DNA of 20,239 bases from JANYBV01 sp043763155 (GTDB taxonomy: Bacteria; Pseudomonadota; Alphaproteobacteria; Rickettsiales; SXRF01). The notes beneath the pieces were generated by a model. The model had not been told where the DNA came from. It saw nothing but the letters and a program-made list of their open reading frames with translations, and ran no database searches. The translations under genes were made by a program, and so were the position numbers. Shown piece by piece: positions 5,478 through 14,204 of the stretch (its first letter is position 1; every line of letters starts with the position of its first letter). The stretch spans positions 1 to 20,239 of the forward strand of contig JAYULW010000044.1 of the NCBI GenBank assembly GCA_043763155.1, in the 5' to 3' direction.

Positions 5478-6212
5478 CTAAAGTGCAAGGTCTATCAAAT
5501 AAGCATCCAGCTGGAAGGCAACGATCTGTGCGAGGAAATGCAAAAGCTCAATCCCCTGCCCCGTATGGAAGCGGTCCTTATACCGCACGCCAAACGCCAG
5601 CACCACGTTCTTGCCCACCGTTTCCAGCTCCAGCCTGAGCAGCGCACAACTGGAAACCAGCCCTTCGCAATCGGCAAAAATTTCCTCAAACCCGGCAAAG
5701 GGCTTGGCCGGAACATCATCTACCAGCAGCACGTTCTTACCCGCGCCAATGGCCGCATCCACAGTGCCGGGCGAGATAAATACGAAACCGGAATAATTAT
5801 TTTCCCCATACGACGTATCCACCGGAACGTCCGATTCCATGGCCATGCGCACCACATCCACATCAAACAAACTGACGAGGTCGAGCGTGATCACTTCCAG
5901 CAGCGCCTCCAGCCCCCGCGTGCGGATTAGCCTGAGCGCCGCCTGATGCACCTGCCCCTGCACCGACATATTCTCCCGGCAGAAATCAATCAGCAGATCA
6001 TAGCGCTTTTGCAGGCCCTTGCTGTCTTTTTGCAGGTTCTTCACCATGAAATGCTGGAAATCAATCACCCCATCGCCCAGCTCGCGCTCCGGCGGGGCCA
6101 TCTCGGCCATGATGTCGGCATTTTTCTTAAAAAAATCCGGGTTCCGCTTTAAAAAATCCCGCACCTCGTCCGCAGTCAATGGCTCGGGCTTTTTCATAGG
6201 TTCCGTAGTCAT
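5478..6212 (-). CDS. DUF484 family protein (GAF-like)
   Basis: Encodes 244 residues. The N-terminus shows the family's hallmark VRDFLKRNPDFFKKNADIMAEM at about 17-38, followed by GDGVIDFQHFMVKNLQ and a helical segment. The remainder (about 85-240) is a GAF-like fold with an ACALL-type motif here read as SSCALLRLELE and the closing pattern GQGIELLHFLAQIVAFQLD. Its biochemical function is not established; it is usually encoded directly before xerC, as here. The start ATG is 2 bases after the fsa stop codon, so the two are almost certainly co-transcribed and coupled. Confidence 0.9.
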   Translation of the reverse strand: MTTEPMKKPEPLTADEVRDFLKRNPDFFKKNADIMAEMAPPERELGDGVIDFQHFMVKNLQKDSKGLQKRYDLLIDFCRENMSVQGQVHQAALRLIRTRGLEALLEVITLDLVSLFDVDVVRMAMESDVPVDTSYGENNYSGFVFISPGTVDAAIGAGKNVLLVDDVPAKPFAGFEEIFADCEGLVSSCALLRLELETVGKNVVLAFGVRYKDRFHTGQGIELLHFLAQIVAFQLDAYLIDLAL

Positions 6213-6214
6213 TA

Positions 6215-6874
6215 TTAGGCGATTTTCTTTTGCCCGGATTTTTGCCAGTCCGCCAAAAACGCCGCCAAGCCCTTATCCGTCAGCGGATGGCTCACCAACT
6301 GCTTCAAAACAGACGGCGGAATGGTCGCCACATGCGCGCCCATCAGCGCTGCGTTCACAATATGCACCGGGTTGCGGATGGAGGCCACCAGCACTTCCGT
6401 TTCAAAATACTCATACTGCGAATACATGGTCACAATATCGTCAATCAACTGCATCCCATCCTGACCCACATCGTCAAGCCTGCCCACAAACGGCGATACA
6501 AACGTCGCGCCCGCCTTAGCAGCCAGCAATGCCTGCGCCGCCGAGAAGCACAGCGTCACGTTAACCATCGTGCCATTGCTGGTAAAATGCTTACACGCCT
6601 TAAGGCCGTCCCACGTCAAAGGCACCTTAATCGCCACATTATCGGCAATTTTGGCCAGCTTCTCGCCTTCCTTAATCATGCCCGCAACATCTGTTGCCGT
6701 CACTTCCGCCGAAACCGGCCCTTCCACCAGCCCGCAAATTTCCTTAATCACTTCAAAGAAATCGCGGCCGGACTTGGCGATAATGGTGGGGTTTGTGGTC
6801 ACGCCGTCCAGCATCCCGGTAGCGGCAAGGTCTTTAATTTCAGCAACGTCAGCAGTATCTACAAAAAATTTCAT
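6215..6874 (-). CDS. fsa: Fructose-6-phosphate aldolase / transaldolase-like protein
   Basis: Encodes 219 residues, matching the short TalC/FSA transaldolase class. The ATG at 6874 gives the canonical opening MKFFVDTADVAEIKD and has AGGAA (plus-strand 6883-6887) 8 bases before it; a longer in-frame reading from 6931 adds a non-conserved extension and is rejected. Motifs seen: GVTTNPTIIAKSGR at about 24-37, the Schiff-base lysine K83 in NVAIKVPLT, NVTLCFSAAQALLAAKAGA at 105-123, SPFVGRLDD and ASIRNP. It acts in the cytoplasm, either as transaldolase in the pentose phosphate pathway or as an aldolase splitting fructose-6-phosphate. The two activities are hard to separate by sequence. It is the first gene of the minus-strand chain leading to xerC and is divergent from priA. 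Confidence 0.93.
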   Translation of the reverse strand: MKFFVDTADVAEIKDLAATGMLDGVTTNPTIIAKSGRDFFEVIKEICGLVEGPVSAEVTATDVAGMIKEGEKLAKIADNVAIKVPLTWDGLKACKHFTSNGTMVNVTLCFSAAQALLAAKAGATFVSPFVGRLDDVGQDGMQLIDDIVTMYSQYEYFETEVLVASIRNPVHIVNAALMGAHVATIPPSVLKQLVSHPLTDKGLAAFLADWQKSGQKKIA

Positions 6875-6942
6875 CGGAAAAATTCCTGTTAGTGTATGAA
6901 TGGGGGGAAGCGCTGTCGCGACGATAGCCAAGCCCCGACCCT

Positions 6943-6950
6943 AAGGAAAG
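6943..6950 (+). promoter_or_regulatory. Shine-Dalgarno that fixes the TTG start of priA
   Basis: AAGGAAAG at 6943-6950 lies about 9 bases (measured from AAGGA) before TTG at 6957. No ATG or GTG in frame is as well placed, and translation from this TTG gives a normal PriA N-terminus, so the rare start codon is supported. Confidence 0.7.
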
Positions 6951-6956
6951 CTCTTT

Positions 6957-8978
6957 TTGAAACCCGCGCCTCAAGCCGCACTGCCCGCCGACACCAAGCA
7001 GCTTGAAATCCTGCTGCCCACCGCGCTCGGCCACGGCTTCGACTATCTCGCCCCCACCGACCTCGCCCTAAAACCCGGCGACCTCGTCACCGTCCCCTTC
7101 GGCCGCAGCGAAACATTGGGCATCGTCTGGAACGAAGGCACCGCCAATGTGCCGCTCAGCAAAATGAAGCGCATCGCCCGCCATCTCGACCAATTCCCAG
7201 CCCTATCCGCCCCCATGCGCAGCTTCATTGACTGGGCCGCATGGTATAATTGCGCACCCAAAGGCGCCATCCTCAAAATGGTCCTCCCCATCCCCGACAT
7301 CGCCAAGGAAGGCAGGACCAAGGCCGACAGTTTCGCAACCAGAATAAACGCCGACACCCTCCAATTGGCCTCCCTCGCAGGCCTGCAAAAAGAAACTGCC
7401 GCCACGCTTGAATCCAAACTCGGCTCCGGCTTCAGCGTTAACCTTCTCGACGGCGTCACCGGATCGGGCAAAACCGAAGTCTATTTCGACACCATCGCCC
7501 ACGCCCTGAAAAGCAACGACACCAACCAGATCCTCGTCATGCTCCCCGAAATCGCCCTTTCGGTGCAGTTCCTCTCCCGCTTTGAACACCGTTTCGGCTT
7601 TGCCCCCGCCCTCTGGAATTCCGAAATCACCCCCGCCCGCAAACGCGCCACATGGCAGGCAATCGCCACCGGAGACGCCCGCATCATCGTCGGCGCCCGC
7701 TCCGCACTCTTTCTGCCCTACAAAAACCTGTCCCTGATCGTCGCCGACGAAGAACATGACAGCTCCTACAAACAGCAAGAAGGCATCATCTACCACGCCC
7801 GCGACATGGCGGTAGCGCGCGCCAATTTCGAAAAAATACCCGTTATCCTCGTCTCCGCCACGCCGTCGCTCGAAAGCCACTACAACGCAAGGGCAGGTAA
7901 ATACACCGAACTCTCCCTGCCCGCCCGCCACGGCAGCGCCCAAATGCCCGACATCGAAATGGTGGACATGCGCCAAACCCTCGTCGAGCGCGACAGCTTC
8001 GTTTCCCCGCCGCTGCGTCAGGCCCTCGCCGATTCGCTTGCCGGCGGCCACCAGTCCATGCTGTTCCTAAACCGCCGCGGCTACGCGCCCCTGCTGCTGT
8101 GCCGCGCCTGCGGCCACCGCTTCCAGTGCGCCCAGTGTTCCTCGTGGCTGGTCATGCATAAAACCAAACCAAGGCTTGAGTGCCACCATTGCGGCAACCG
8201 CCAGCAAGTGCCCCCCGCCTGCCCGGAGTGCCACGCCGAAGGCACCTTCCACGCCTGCGGCCCCGGCGTCGAACGCCTGCAGGAAGAAGTGAACCAGTTC
8301 CTGCCCCAGGCCCGCGTAGGCGTCATGGCCAGCGATTCCGCCACCGGATTCACCGAACTCTCCCAAACCATCACCGCCATGTCCGAAGGCCAAATTGACG
8401 TGCTGATCGGAACCCAGATGATCGCCAAAGGCCATCATTTCGCAGACCTCGCCGTCGTAGGCGTGATTGACGCAGACCTCGGCCTTTCTGGCGGCGACCT
8501 GCGCGCCTCCGAACACACCTACCAGCTCCTGCATCAATTATCGGGCCGCGCTGGCCGCGAAAATGTCCATGGCAAAGTGTACCTGCAAAGCTTCCTGCCC
8601 GACCACCCCGTCATGAAAGCGCTCCTGTCCGGCGACCGCGACCAGTTCTTGGCCGCCGAGCTACAAGCCCGCCAAAACGCCCACATGCCCCCCTTTGCCC
8701 GCCTCGCCGCCCTGATCATTGATGGCGAAAAAGAAGAAACCGTCATGCGCACCGCCAACCAGCTCGCCGCCACCGCCCCGCGCATTGATGGCCTGCATAT
8801 CCTAGGGCCTGCGCCCGCGCCATTATCCCTACTCCGTGGCCGCTTCCGCTACCGTTTGCTGGCCCGCGCGCCCAAGGCGCTGAACCTGCCCGACATCATG
8901 AAACAATGGGTAGACGCGCAAAAACCGCCCAGCAATGTGCGCATCAAAACCGACATAGACCCCATCAGCTTCATGTAA
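6957..8978 (+). CDS. priA: Primosomal protein N' (replication restart helicase PriA)
   Basis: Encodes 673 residues, within the range for alphaproteobacterial PriA. An N-terminal DNA-binding domain (about 14-110; ILLPTALGHGFDYLAP, VTVPFGR) is followed by a superfamily 2 helicase core: Walker A GVTGSGKTE at 166-174, DEEH at 264-267 and SATPSLES near 300. The helicase is split by the zinc-binding module with eight cysteines at 382, 385, 391, 394, 409, 412, 422 and 425, which form two Zn sites. Later motifs IGTQMIAKGHHF and LSGRAGR are intact. PriA reloads the replisome at stalled forks. It starts with TTG after a good Shine-Dalgarno sequence and diverges from fsa over an 82-base gap. Its TAA is immediately adjacent to the stop of the convergent sulfatase-fold gene, with no spacer. 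Confidence 0.97.
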   Translation: MKPAPQAALPADTKQLEILLPTALGHGFDYLAPTDLALKPGDLVTVPFGRSETLGIVWNEGTANVPLSKMKRIARHLDQFPALSAPMRSFIDWAAWYNCAPKGAILKMVLPIPDIAKEGRTKADSFATRINADTLQLASLAGLQKETAATLESKLGSGFSVNLLDGVTGSGKTEVYFDTIAHALKSNDTNQILVMLPEIALSVQFLSRFEHRFGFAPALWNSEITPARKRATWQAIATGDARIIVGARSALFLPYKNLSLIVADEEHDSSYKQQEGIIYHARDMAVARANFEKIPVILVSATPSLESHYNARAGKYTELSLPARHGSAQMPDIEMVDMRQTLVERDSFVSPPLRQALADSLAGGHQSMLFLNRRGYAPLLLCRACGHRFQCAQCSSWLVMHKTKPRLECHHCGNRQQVPPACPECHAEGTFHACGPGVERLQEEVNQFLPQARVGVMASDSATGFTELSQTITAMSEGQIDVLIGTQMIAKGHHFADLAVVGVIDADLGLSGGDLRASEHTYQLLHQLSGRAGRENVHGKVYLQSFLPDHPVMKALLSGDRDQFLAAELQARQNAHMPPFARLAALIIDGEKEETVMRTANQLAATAPRIDGLHILGPAPAPLSLLRGRFRYRLLARAPKALNLPDIMKQWVDAQKPPSNVRIKTDIDPISFM

Positions 8979-10895
8979 TTAAAACGACCAGTGCGGCACG
9001 GTGTAAGGCACAGCCCGCGGCCCCTGCGGCGACTTCACCCAATATTTAAACCGCTCGCACATGTAGGTTTCAAGGAAGCTGCGGTATTTAAAATCCTTTG
9101 TGCCCCCCAGCGCGCCTTTTTCCACAATCGGCTCAATCAAATCATCGGGCAGAACCCCTTTCACAAACGTGTGGGTGCTAAGCTTGTACGACACCTTGTC
9201 CTTCCCCCGCACCACCACCACCTGCGAGCCGTCATAGGGCTGCGACATCACCTGGCAATCATCGTAATCCGGCGGCAGCTGCGGCTCTGCGCCGTCCTTA
9301 CCCTTGTGCAAAAGCGCTGCGAACGAATTGTCATACGGCTTGCCGCTCAAAAGCTCCAGCAGCGTCGGGTAAATATCCACCTGCCCCAGCATCGGCTTTG
9401 TAATCGTCACATTGCTCCTGAACGCATCCTTCTGTCCCCGTGGCGGCAGATACACAAACGGAATAAGGAAATTATCCGTCGTCGCGCCCTTTTCGCTATT
9501 CACATTCCCGCTCACTCCCAGCGGCCACGAATGATCCGCCACGATAATAATATGTGCCTTCTCCCGGTATGGCTCCACCCGCTCCAGAAACCGCGACAGG
9601 CAATGGTCCTGCGAGGCAAAGGAATTCAAATATTTCTGCGCAAACCCAAACACCGGTTCAAACGGCATAAATTGCGAATATTTCTTTTTCGGCTCAAACG
9701 TGTCATGCGCCGCCGACACGGTAAAATACACCATGAAATTCCCGTTCATCGCCTCGCCGTATTTCTTCTCAAGGAAATCGAAATATGCATCATAGAAATC
9801 GCAATCGTCATAGCCCCATTCATATTTCGTATCGCCGCGCTTCATTTTGTCGGCAAAATGCGTTTCCTGAAACCCGATCCCCTCCATAAACCGCTGCGTA
9901 TGCGCAAAATTAGGGTCCGGGTGCGCCGACAGGAACACCGTGCGGTAGCCGTCACTCGCCAGTTTTTGCGGCAAGCAGCCCTTGGGGATCGCGTCCCCCA
10001 TGCTGATGCCCGCATAAATATCCATCACCGCCGAGCATAAAATTGCGCCCTGCCCCCGGTGCGTCTGCATGCTTGAGCCCCACATAAACGGCACAAACAC
10101 CCCTTCTTCGCTGGCCTTCAGCAATGTCGGCATCAACTGCGCTGCGGAAAGCCCCGCATTGGGCGTGGCCTTGCCGCTTAGCGCCAGCGCATTGCCCGAC
10201 TCCAGCTGCACGATAAATACTGGCGCCCCGTCTTTGCTATGAAACTTGCCGAAGCGGCGCGTCACCACCCCCACATCGCCCTTCGCCCCTGTGATTCCTT
10301 CGTCGCTGTCATTCAGCCGGTGCGTGTTCAAAAGCAGCGGGATTCCCGCTTTCAGCAACCCATACGGCGCATTATGCCCCCACAGCAGCACCACCAGCAG
10401 CGGCAGCACCGCATGCGCCATGCCATGCCCCCGCCACCCGCGCGGCAGTGCAAACCGTACTTTGGAAAGCCCATAAAAACACCCCGCCCACATGAGCAGG
10501 GTAAGCGAAATGCCCGCCACCAGCCGCACCACGCTAAAGCTGCTCACCACCGCCGGAACCGTTTCCTGATAATTATCCAGCGCAAAGAACGGATCCAGCA
10601 AATCCCCCTGCACCACGAAATATTCCACCGTGATCAGTTGCAGCAGGATAAACAGCGCCGCAACCACGCTCAAAACCCACGCCAGCACCCGCGTATAGGG
10701 GCTGCGCGCCGCCAAAGGCCGCACATTGGCATAGACCGCCAGCAGCAAAAGCTGGCCCAGAACCACATAAAACCCGCTGCGCCAGTCGCTTGAAAACGCA
10801 ACCCATGCCGCCGCAGGCAGCACCCAAAGCAGTAAAAACAGCCGCAAAGGCGAGGCAATGCGCCCCCAAAAACGCCTGAAACCAAGACTGCGCAT
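8979..10895 (-). CDS. Membrane sulfatase-fold phosphoglycerol/phosphoethanolamine transferase-like protein (LtaS/MdoB type)
   Basis: From ATG 10895 the product is 638 residues. Five membrane helices (about 16-34, 41-58, 70-90, 122-142 and 158-174) precede a periplasmic alkaline-phosphatase-fold domain. Metal and catalytic residues typical of LtaS-like enzymes can be placed: E232 in FIVQLES, a likely nucleophile T278 in SSMQTHRG, and D454-H455 in IIVADHSWPLG. The motifs SAHPDPNFAHTQRFMEGIGF and GYDDCDFYDAYFDFLEKK are characteristic of this group. In Gram-negatives such proteins decorate periplasmic glucans or lipids with phosphoglycerol or similar head groups; the exact substrate is unknown here. 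The start is uncertain: GTG 10991 and ATG 10931 are in frame, but 10895 has a GGGGGA-like Shine-Dalgarno and places the first helix normally. Confidence 0.85.
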   Translation of the reverse strand: MRSLGFRRFWGRIASPLRLFLLLWVLPAAAWVAFSSDWRSGFYVVLGQLLLLAVYANVRPLAARSPYTRVLAWVLSVVAALFILLQLITVEYFVVQGDLLDPFFALDNYQETVPAVVSSFSVVRLVAGISLTLLMWAGCFYGLSKVRFALPRGWRGHGMAHAVLPLLVVLLWGHNAPYGLLKAGIPLLLNTHRLNDSDEGITGAKGDVGVVTRRFGKFHSKDGAPVFIVQLESGNALALSGKATPNAGLSAAQLMPTLLKASEEGVFVPFMWGSSMQTHRGQGAILCSAVMDIYAGISMGDAIPKGCLPQKLASDGYRTVFLSAHPDPNFAHTQRFMEGIGFQETHFADKMKRGDTKYEWGYDDCDFYDAYFDFLEKKYGEAMNGNFMVYFTVSAAHDTFEPKKKYSQFMPFEPVFGFAQKYLNSFASQDHCLSRFLERVEPYREKAHIIIVADHSWPLGVSGNVNSEKGATTDNFLIPFVYLPPRGQKDAFRSNVTITKPMLGQVDIYPTLLELLSGKPYDNSFAALLHKGKDGAEPQLPPDYDDCQVMSQPYDGSQVVVVRGKDKVSYKLSTHTFVKGVLPDDLIEPIVEKGALGGTKDFKYRSFLETYMCERFKYWVKSPQGPRAVPYTVPHWSF

Positions 10896-11198
10896 AGCGT
10901 TGTCGTCCCCCGATGCTGTTGCCCCCACCATAGCGCTGGGCCACAAAAAATATACCGGAAAATAAGGGCTTGGCCCATATTCCACCCCCACGGTGGCGCC
11001 TTGGCGAAGCCGCGTATATTATTAAGCAATGTCAGGCCATTACCAAGTTTCCCACGCACCGCTTGCAATTGCAAAATCCCTATGCTATTTCGCTCCCATA
11101 TTTTTAGGTTGCCTTTGCGGGCAATGTTGCCTAGTTTCGCTTCGCCTCCCCCAAAGCCTATATATATAAAGCCACCATCTTAGAAAGCTGCGCTACTC
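10896..11198. promoter_or_regulatory. Divergent intergenic region: promoters of the sulfatase-fold gene and the ATP synthase operon
   Basis: This 300-base stretch separates two divergent transcripts. For the minus strand, TTGGTA (11046-11041) and TAATAA (11024-11019) with a 16-base spacer are a possible promoter. For the + strand, TTCGCC (11141-11146) and TATAAA (11165-11170) with an 18-base spacer, inside an AT-rich stretch (TATATATATAAA), could drive the atp operon; TTGCAA (11063-11068) with CTATTT (11085-11090) is an alternative. None is a strong match. I see no gene, riboswitch or clear operator here. Confidence 0.4.
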
Positions 11199-11750
11199 GT
11201 GAAAACATCCGGCTCCAAACGCATCGCGGAACGCTACGTCAAGGCACTCTTTGAAGTCGCCACCGCCACCTCGTCTGTTGAAAAGGTCGAAAGCGACCTG
11301 AGCGCACTGGGTGCAGCCCTCGACTCCAGCCCCGAATTCCGCGATTTCCTCGAAAACCCGCTCCTGAGCAACGCCCAGCGCGCCCAGGCCATGCTGGCCA
11401 TACTCGAAAAAATCAGCGCCAATCCCCTCACCCGCCAGTTTATCGGCATGGTCGTAAAGCAAAAGCGCCTCGCAATCCTTCCCGCCATTATCGAAGAATT
11501 CGCAAACGCAGCCGCCACCGCGCGCGGCGAACTCACGGCCGAAATCACTGCCGCCACGCCCCTGAAGGACAAGGAAATCGCTGCCATCAGCGACCGCCTC
11601 AGCAAGGCCTATGGCCGCAAGATGCGCCTCGAAGTGAAGCAAGACCCCTCCCTGCTGGGCGGTGTCATCGTAAAAATCGGAAGCCAGCAGCTCGACAGCT
11701 CGTTGAGCGGTAAAATGCGCCGCCTGAAAAATACCCTGAAGGCAGCTTAA
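11199..11750 (+). CDS. atpH: ATP synthase F1 subunit delta
   Basis: Encodes 183 residues, normal for the delta subunit (OSCP homologue). The start is a GTG at 11199 with only a weak upstream AGAAAG. The N-terminal helical domain (KRIAERYVKALFEVA at about 7-21, FLENPLLSNAQRAQAM) and the C-terminal signature GGVIVKIGSQQLDSSLSGKMRRL at about 154-176 are clear. The subunit forms the peripheral stalk connection between F1 and F0. It is the first gene of the F1 operon; the F0 genes are absent from this locus, as is usual in alphaproteobacteria. Confidence 0.95.
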   Translation: MKTSGSKRIAERYVKALFEVATATSSVEKVESDLSALGAALDSSPEFRDFLENPLLSNAQRAQAMLAILEKISANPLTRQFIGMVVKQKRLAILPAIIEEFANAAATARGELTAEITAATPLKDKEIAAISDRLSKAYGRKMRLEVKQDPSLLGGVIVKIGSQQLDSSLSGKMRRLKNTLKAA

Positions 11751-11786
11751 ACGAACAAGACGTAATCAATTAGGAGAATACACGCC

Positions 11787-13316
11787 ATGGATATCCGCCC
11801 GTCGGAAATTTCAGACATTCTGAAAAAACAGATCACCCAGTTCAACGCAGACGCGGAACTATCCGAAACCGGGCAAGTCGTATCCGTAGGTGACGGTATC
11901 GCAACCGTGTACGGGCTTGAAAACATTCAGGCCGGTGAAATGGTCGAGTTCTCCAACGGCATTAAGGGCATGGCCCTGAACCTCGCCGCCGACAACGTAG
12001 GCGTGGTAATTTTCGGCGATGACTCCGGCGTAAAAGAAGGCGACACCGTGTCGCGCACCAACACCATCATGGACACTCCCGTAGGCAAAGGCCTGCTTGG
12101 CCGCGTCGTAGACGGCCTCGGCAACCCCATTGACGGCAAAGGCCCCCTGAAAGACGTGACCCGCTCACGCGTAGAAGTAAAAGCCCCCGGCATCATCGCC
12201 CGCAAATCGGTGCATGAGCCGATGTCCACCGGCATCAAGGCCATTGACGCCCTGATCCCCATCGGCCGTGGCCAGCGCGAACTGATCATCGGTGACCGCC
12301 AGACCGGCAAAACCGCCATCGCCATTGACGCGATCCTGAACCAGAAGCAGGTCAACCAGGGCACCGACGAATCCAAGAAGCTATACTGCATCTATGTCTG
12401 CATCGGCCAGAAGCGCTCGACCGTAGCACAAGTGGTAAAGAAGCTTGAAGAAGCTGGCGCCCTGCAATACTCCATCGTGGTTGCCGCAACCGCGTCCGAA
12501 CCCGCCCCCCTCCAATACTTGGCGCCCTACACCGGTGCCGCCATGGGCGAATTCTTCCGCAACAACGGCATGCACGCTTTGATCATTTATGATGATCTGT
12601 CCAAGCAGGCTGTTGCTTACCGCCAGATGTCCCTGCTGCTGCGCCGTCCTCCCGGCCGCGAAGCATACCCCGGCGACGTGTTCTACATTCACTCCCGCCT
12701 GCTCGAGCGCGCTGCAAAAATGTCCGACGCCATGGGCGCAGGTTCCATGACCGCACTGCCGATCATCGAAACCCAGGCTGGCGACGTATCGGCCTACATC
12801 CCCACCAACGTGATCTCCATTACCGACGGCCAGATCTTCCTCGAAACCGAACTCTTCTACAAAGGCGTGCGCCCCGCAGTAAACGTGGGCCTGTCCGTAT
12901 CCCGCGTAGGTTCGGCCGCACAGATCAAGGCCATGAAGCAGGTTGCAGGCTCCATTAAGCTCGAACTCGCCCAGTACCGCGAAATGGAATCCTTCGCCCA
13001 GTTCGGCTCCGATCTCGACCCCGCCACCCAGAAGCTTCTGGCCCGCGGCGCTCGTTTGACGGAACTGCTGAAGCAGCCCCAATACTCGCCCCTGTCCACC
13101 GCAGAAGAAGTCTGCGTGATCTACTCAGGCGTAAAAGGCTATCTCGATACCGTGGACCTGAAAAAGGTCAGCGCATTCGAAACCGCCCTGCTGCAAGACC
13201 TGCGCAGCGGTCACCGCGATATTCTGGATGCCATTACAGCCAAGTCCCAGCTCGATTCCGAAACGGAAGCCAAGCTGAAGAACTTGCTTGAGTCCTTGGT
13301 TAAACGCTTCGCATAA
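11787..13316 (+). CDS. atpA: ATP synthase F1 subunit alpha
   Basis: Encodes 509 residues. AGGAGA (11772-11777) precedes the ATG by 9 bases. The Walker A motif GDRQTGKT spans residues 169-176 with K175 and T176 in their standard places. The alpha-subunit opening MDIRPSEISDILKKQI and the motif LLLRRPPGREAYPGDVFYIHSRLLER are textbook. Alpha forms the non-catalytic nucleotide-binding sites of the F1 hexamer. It follows atpH by 36 bases and precedes atpG by 9 bases. Confidence 0.98.
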   Translation: MDIRPSEISDILKKQITQFNADAELSETGQVVSVGDGIATVYGLENIQAGEMVEFSNGIKGMALNLAADNVGVVIFGDDSGVKEGDTVSRTNTIMDTPVGKGLLGRVVDGLGNPIDGKGPLKDVTRSRVEVKAPGIIARKSVHEPMSTGIKAIDALIPIGRGQRELIIGDRQTGKTAIAIDAILNQKQVNQGTDESKKLYCIYVCIGQKRSTVAQVVKKLEEAGALQYSIVVAATASEPAPLQYLAPYTGAAMGEFFRNNGMHALIIYDDLSKQAVAYRQMSLLLRRPPGREAYPGDVFYIHSRLLERAAKMSDAMGAGSMTALPIIETQAGDVSAYIPTNVISITDGQIFLETELFYKGVRPAVNVGLSVSRVGSAAQIKAMKQVAGSIKLELAQYREMESFAQFGSDLDPATQKLLARGARLTELLKQPQYSPLSTAEEVCVIYSGVKGYLDTVDLKKVSAFETALLQDLRSGHRDILDAITAKSQLDSETEAKLKNLLESLVKRFA

Positions 13317-13325
13317 CGAGAGAAC

Positions 13326-14204
13326 ATGCCCAGCTTAAAAGACCTAAAAAACCGGATCAAAAGCGTAAAATCTACGCAGAAGATCACCAAGGCCATGAAG
13401 ATGGTGGCCGCTGCCAAGCTGCGTCGCGCCCGCGAACAGGCTGAAGCCGCGCGCCCCTATTCCGAAGCCATGGAACGTATGCTCCTCTCACTTGCCGCCG
13501 GTGTTCCCGAAGGCACGCAAGGGCCCATATTGCTCTCAGGCACAGGAAAAACCGACACCCACCTCATCGTGGTGGCAACGTCGGACCGTGGCCTGTGCGG
13601 CGCGTTCAACTCCTCCATCGTGCGCGCCACCCGCCGCAAGGTGCGTGAGCTGCAGGCCAACGGCCATCAGGTAAAGCTCCTCTGCGTAGGCCGCAAAGGC
13701 TTTGAGCAATTGCAAAGTGAATTCGGCCGCCTCATCGTAGGCCGCGCCGAACTCAAATCCCGCCGCTTAAGCTACAACGATGCAAACGCCATCGCCCAGG
13801 ACCTCTCCGCCCGCTTCCTCGCAGGCGAATTCGACGTGGCGCATGTAATGTACAACGAGTTCCGCTCCGCTATTTCGCAAGTGGTCACCTTCCAGCAGCT
13901 CATCCCGCTGGCATTGCCCGCCAAAGCAGCCATCGCCACCGAGTCCTCCGCCGTATACGAGTACGAACCCGACGAGAACGAAATCCTCGCCGAACTCCTG
14001 CCGCGCAACCTCGGCGTACAGATGTATCGTGCATTGCTGGAAAACGCTGCCTCCGAACAGGGCGCCCGCATGACCGCCATGGACAACGCAACCCGCAACG
14101 CCGGCGACATGATCAAAAAGCTGAACCTGAAATACAACCGCACCCGCCAAGCCGCCATCACCAAGGAACTCATCGAAATCATCAGCGGGGCTGAAGCCGT
14201 ATGA
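13326..14204 (+). CDS. atpG: ATP synthase F1 subunit gamma
   Basis: Encodes 292 residues, the usual length. The N-terminal coiled-coil strand (PSLKDLKNRIKSVKSTQKITKAMKMVAAAKLRRA) and the C-terminal one (MTAMDNATRNAGDMIKKLNLKYNRTRQAAITKELIEIISGA) form the rotor shaft; TSDRGLCGAFNSSI is the family signature. The C-terminus overlaps the next gene, because the stop TGA (14202-14204) lies within ATGATG. That couples translation of the small Cys-rich exported protein to atpG. Confidence 0.97.
   Translation: MPSLKDLKNRIKSVKSTQKITKAMKMVAAAKLRRAREQAEAARPYSEAMERMLLSLAAGVPEGTQGPILLSGTGKTDTHLIVVATSDRGLCGAFNSSIVRATRRKVRELQANGHQVKLLCVGRKGFEQLQSEFGRLIVGRAELKSRRLSYNDANAIAQDLSARFLAGEFDVAHVMYNEFRSAISQVVTFQQLIPLALPAKAAIATESSAVYEYEPDENEILAELLPRNLGVQMYRALLENAASEQGARMTAMDNATRNAGDMIKKLNLKYNRTRQAAITKELIEIISGAEAV

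Noticed and set aside
6875..6931. N-terminal extension of the fsa product
   Set aside because: The extra residues are unlike the family, whereas ATG 6874 has a good Shine-Dalgarno and gives the canonical MKFFVDTA start.
7203..8051. A 282-residue open frame antisense to priA
   Set aside because: Same mirror effect; glycine- and valine-rich without motifs, entirely within priA.
8991..10040. A 349-residue + strand open frame within the sulfatase-fold gene
   Set aside because: Rich in His/Arg/Pro in the manner of a shadow frame; the minus-strand reading has membrane helices and catalytic motifs.
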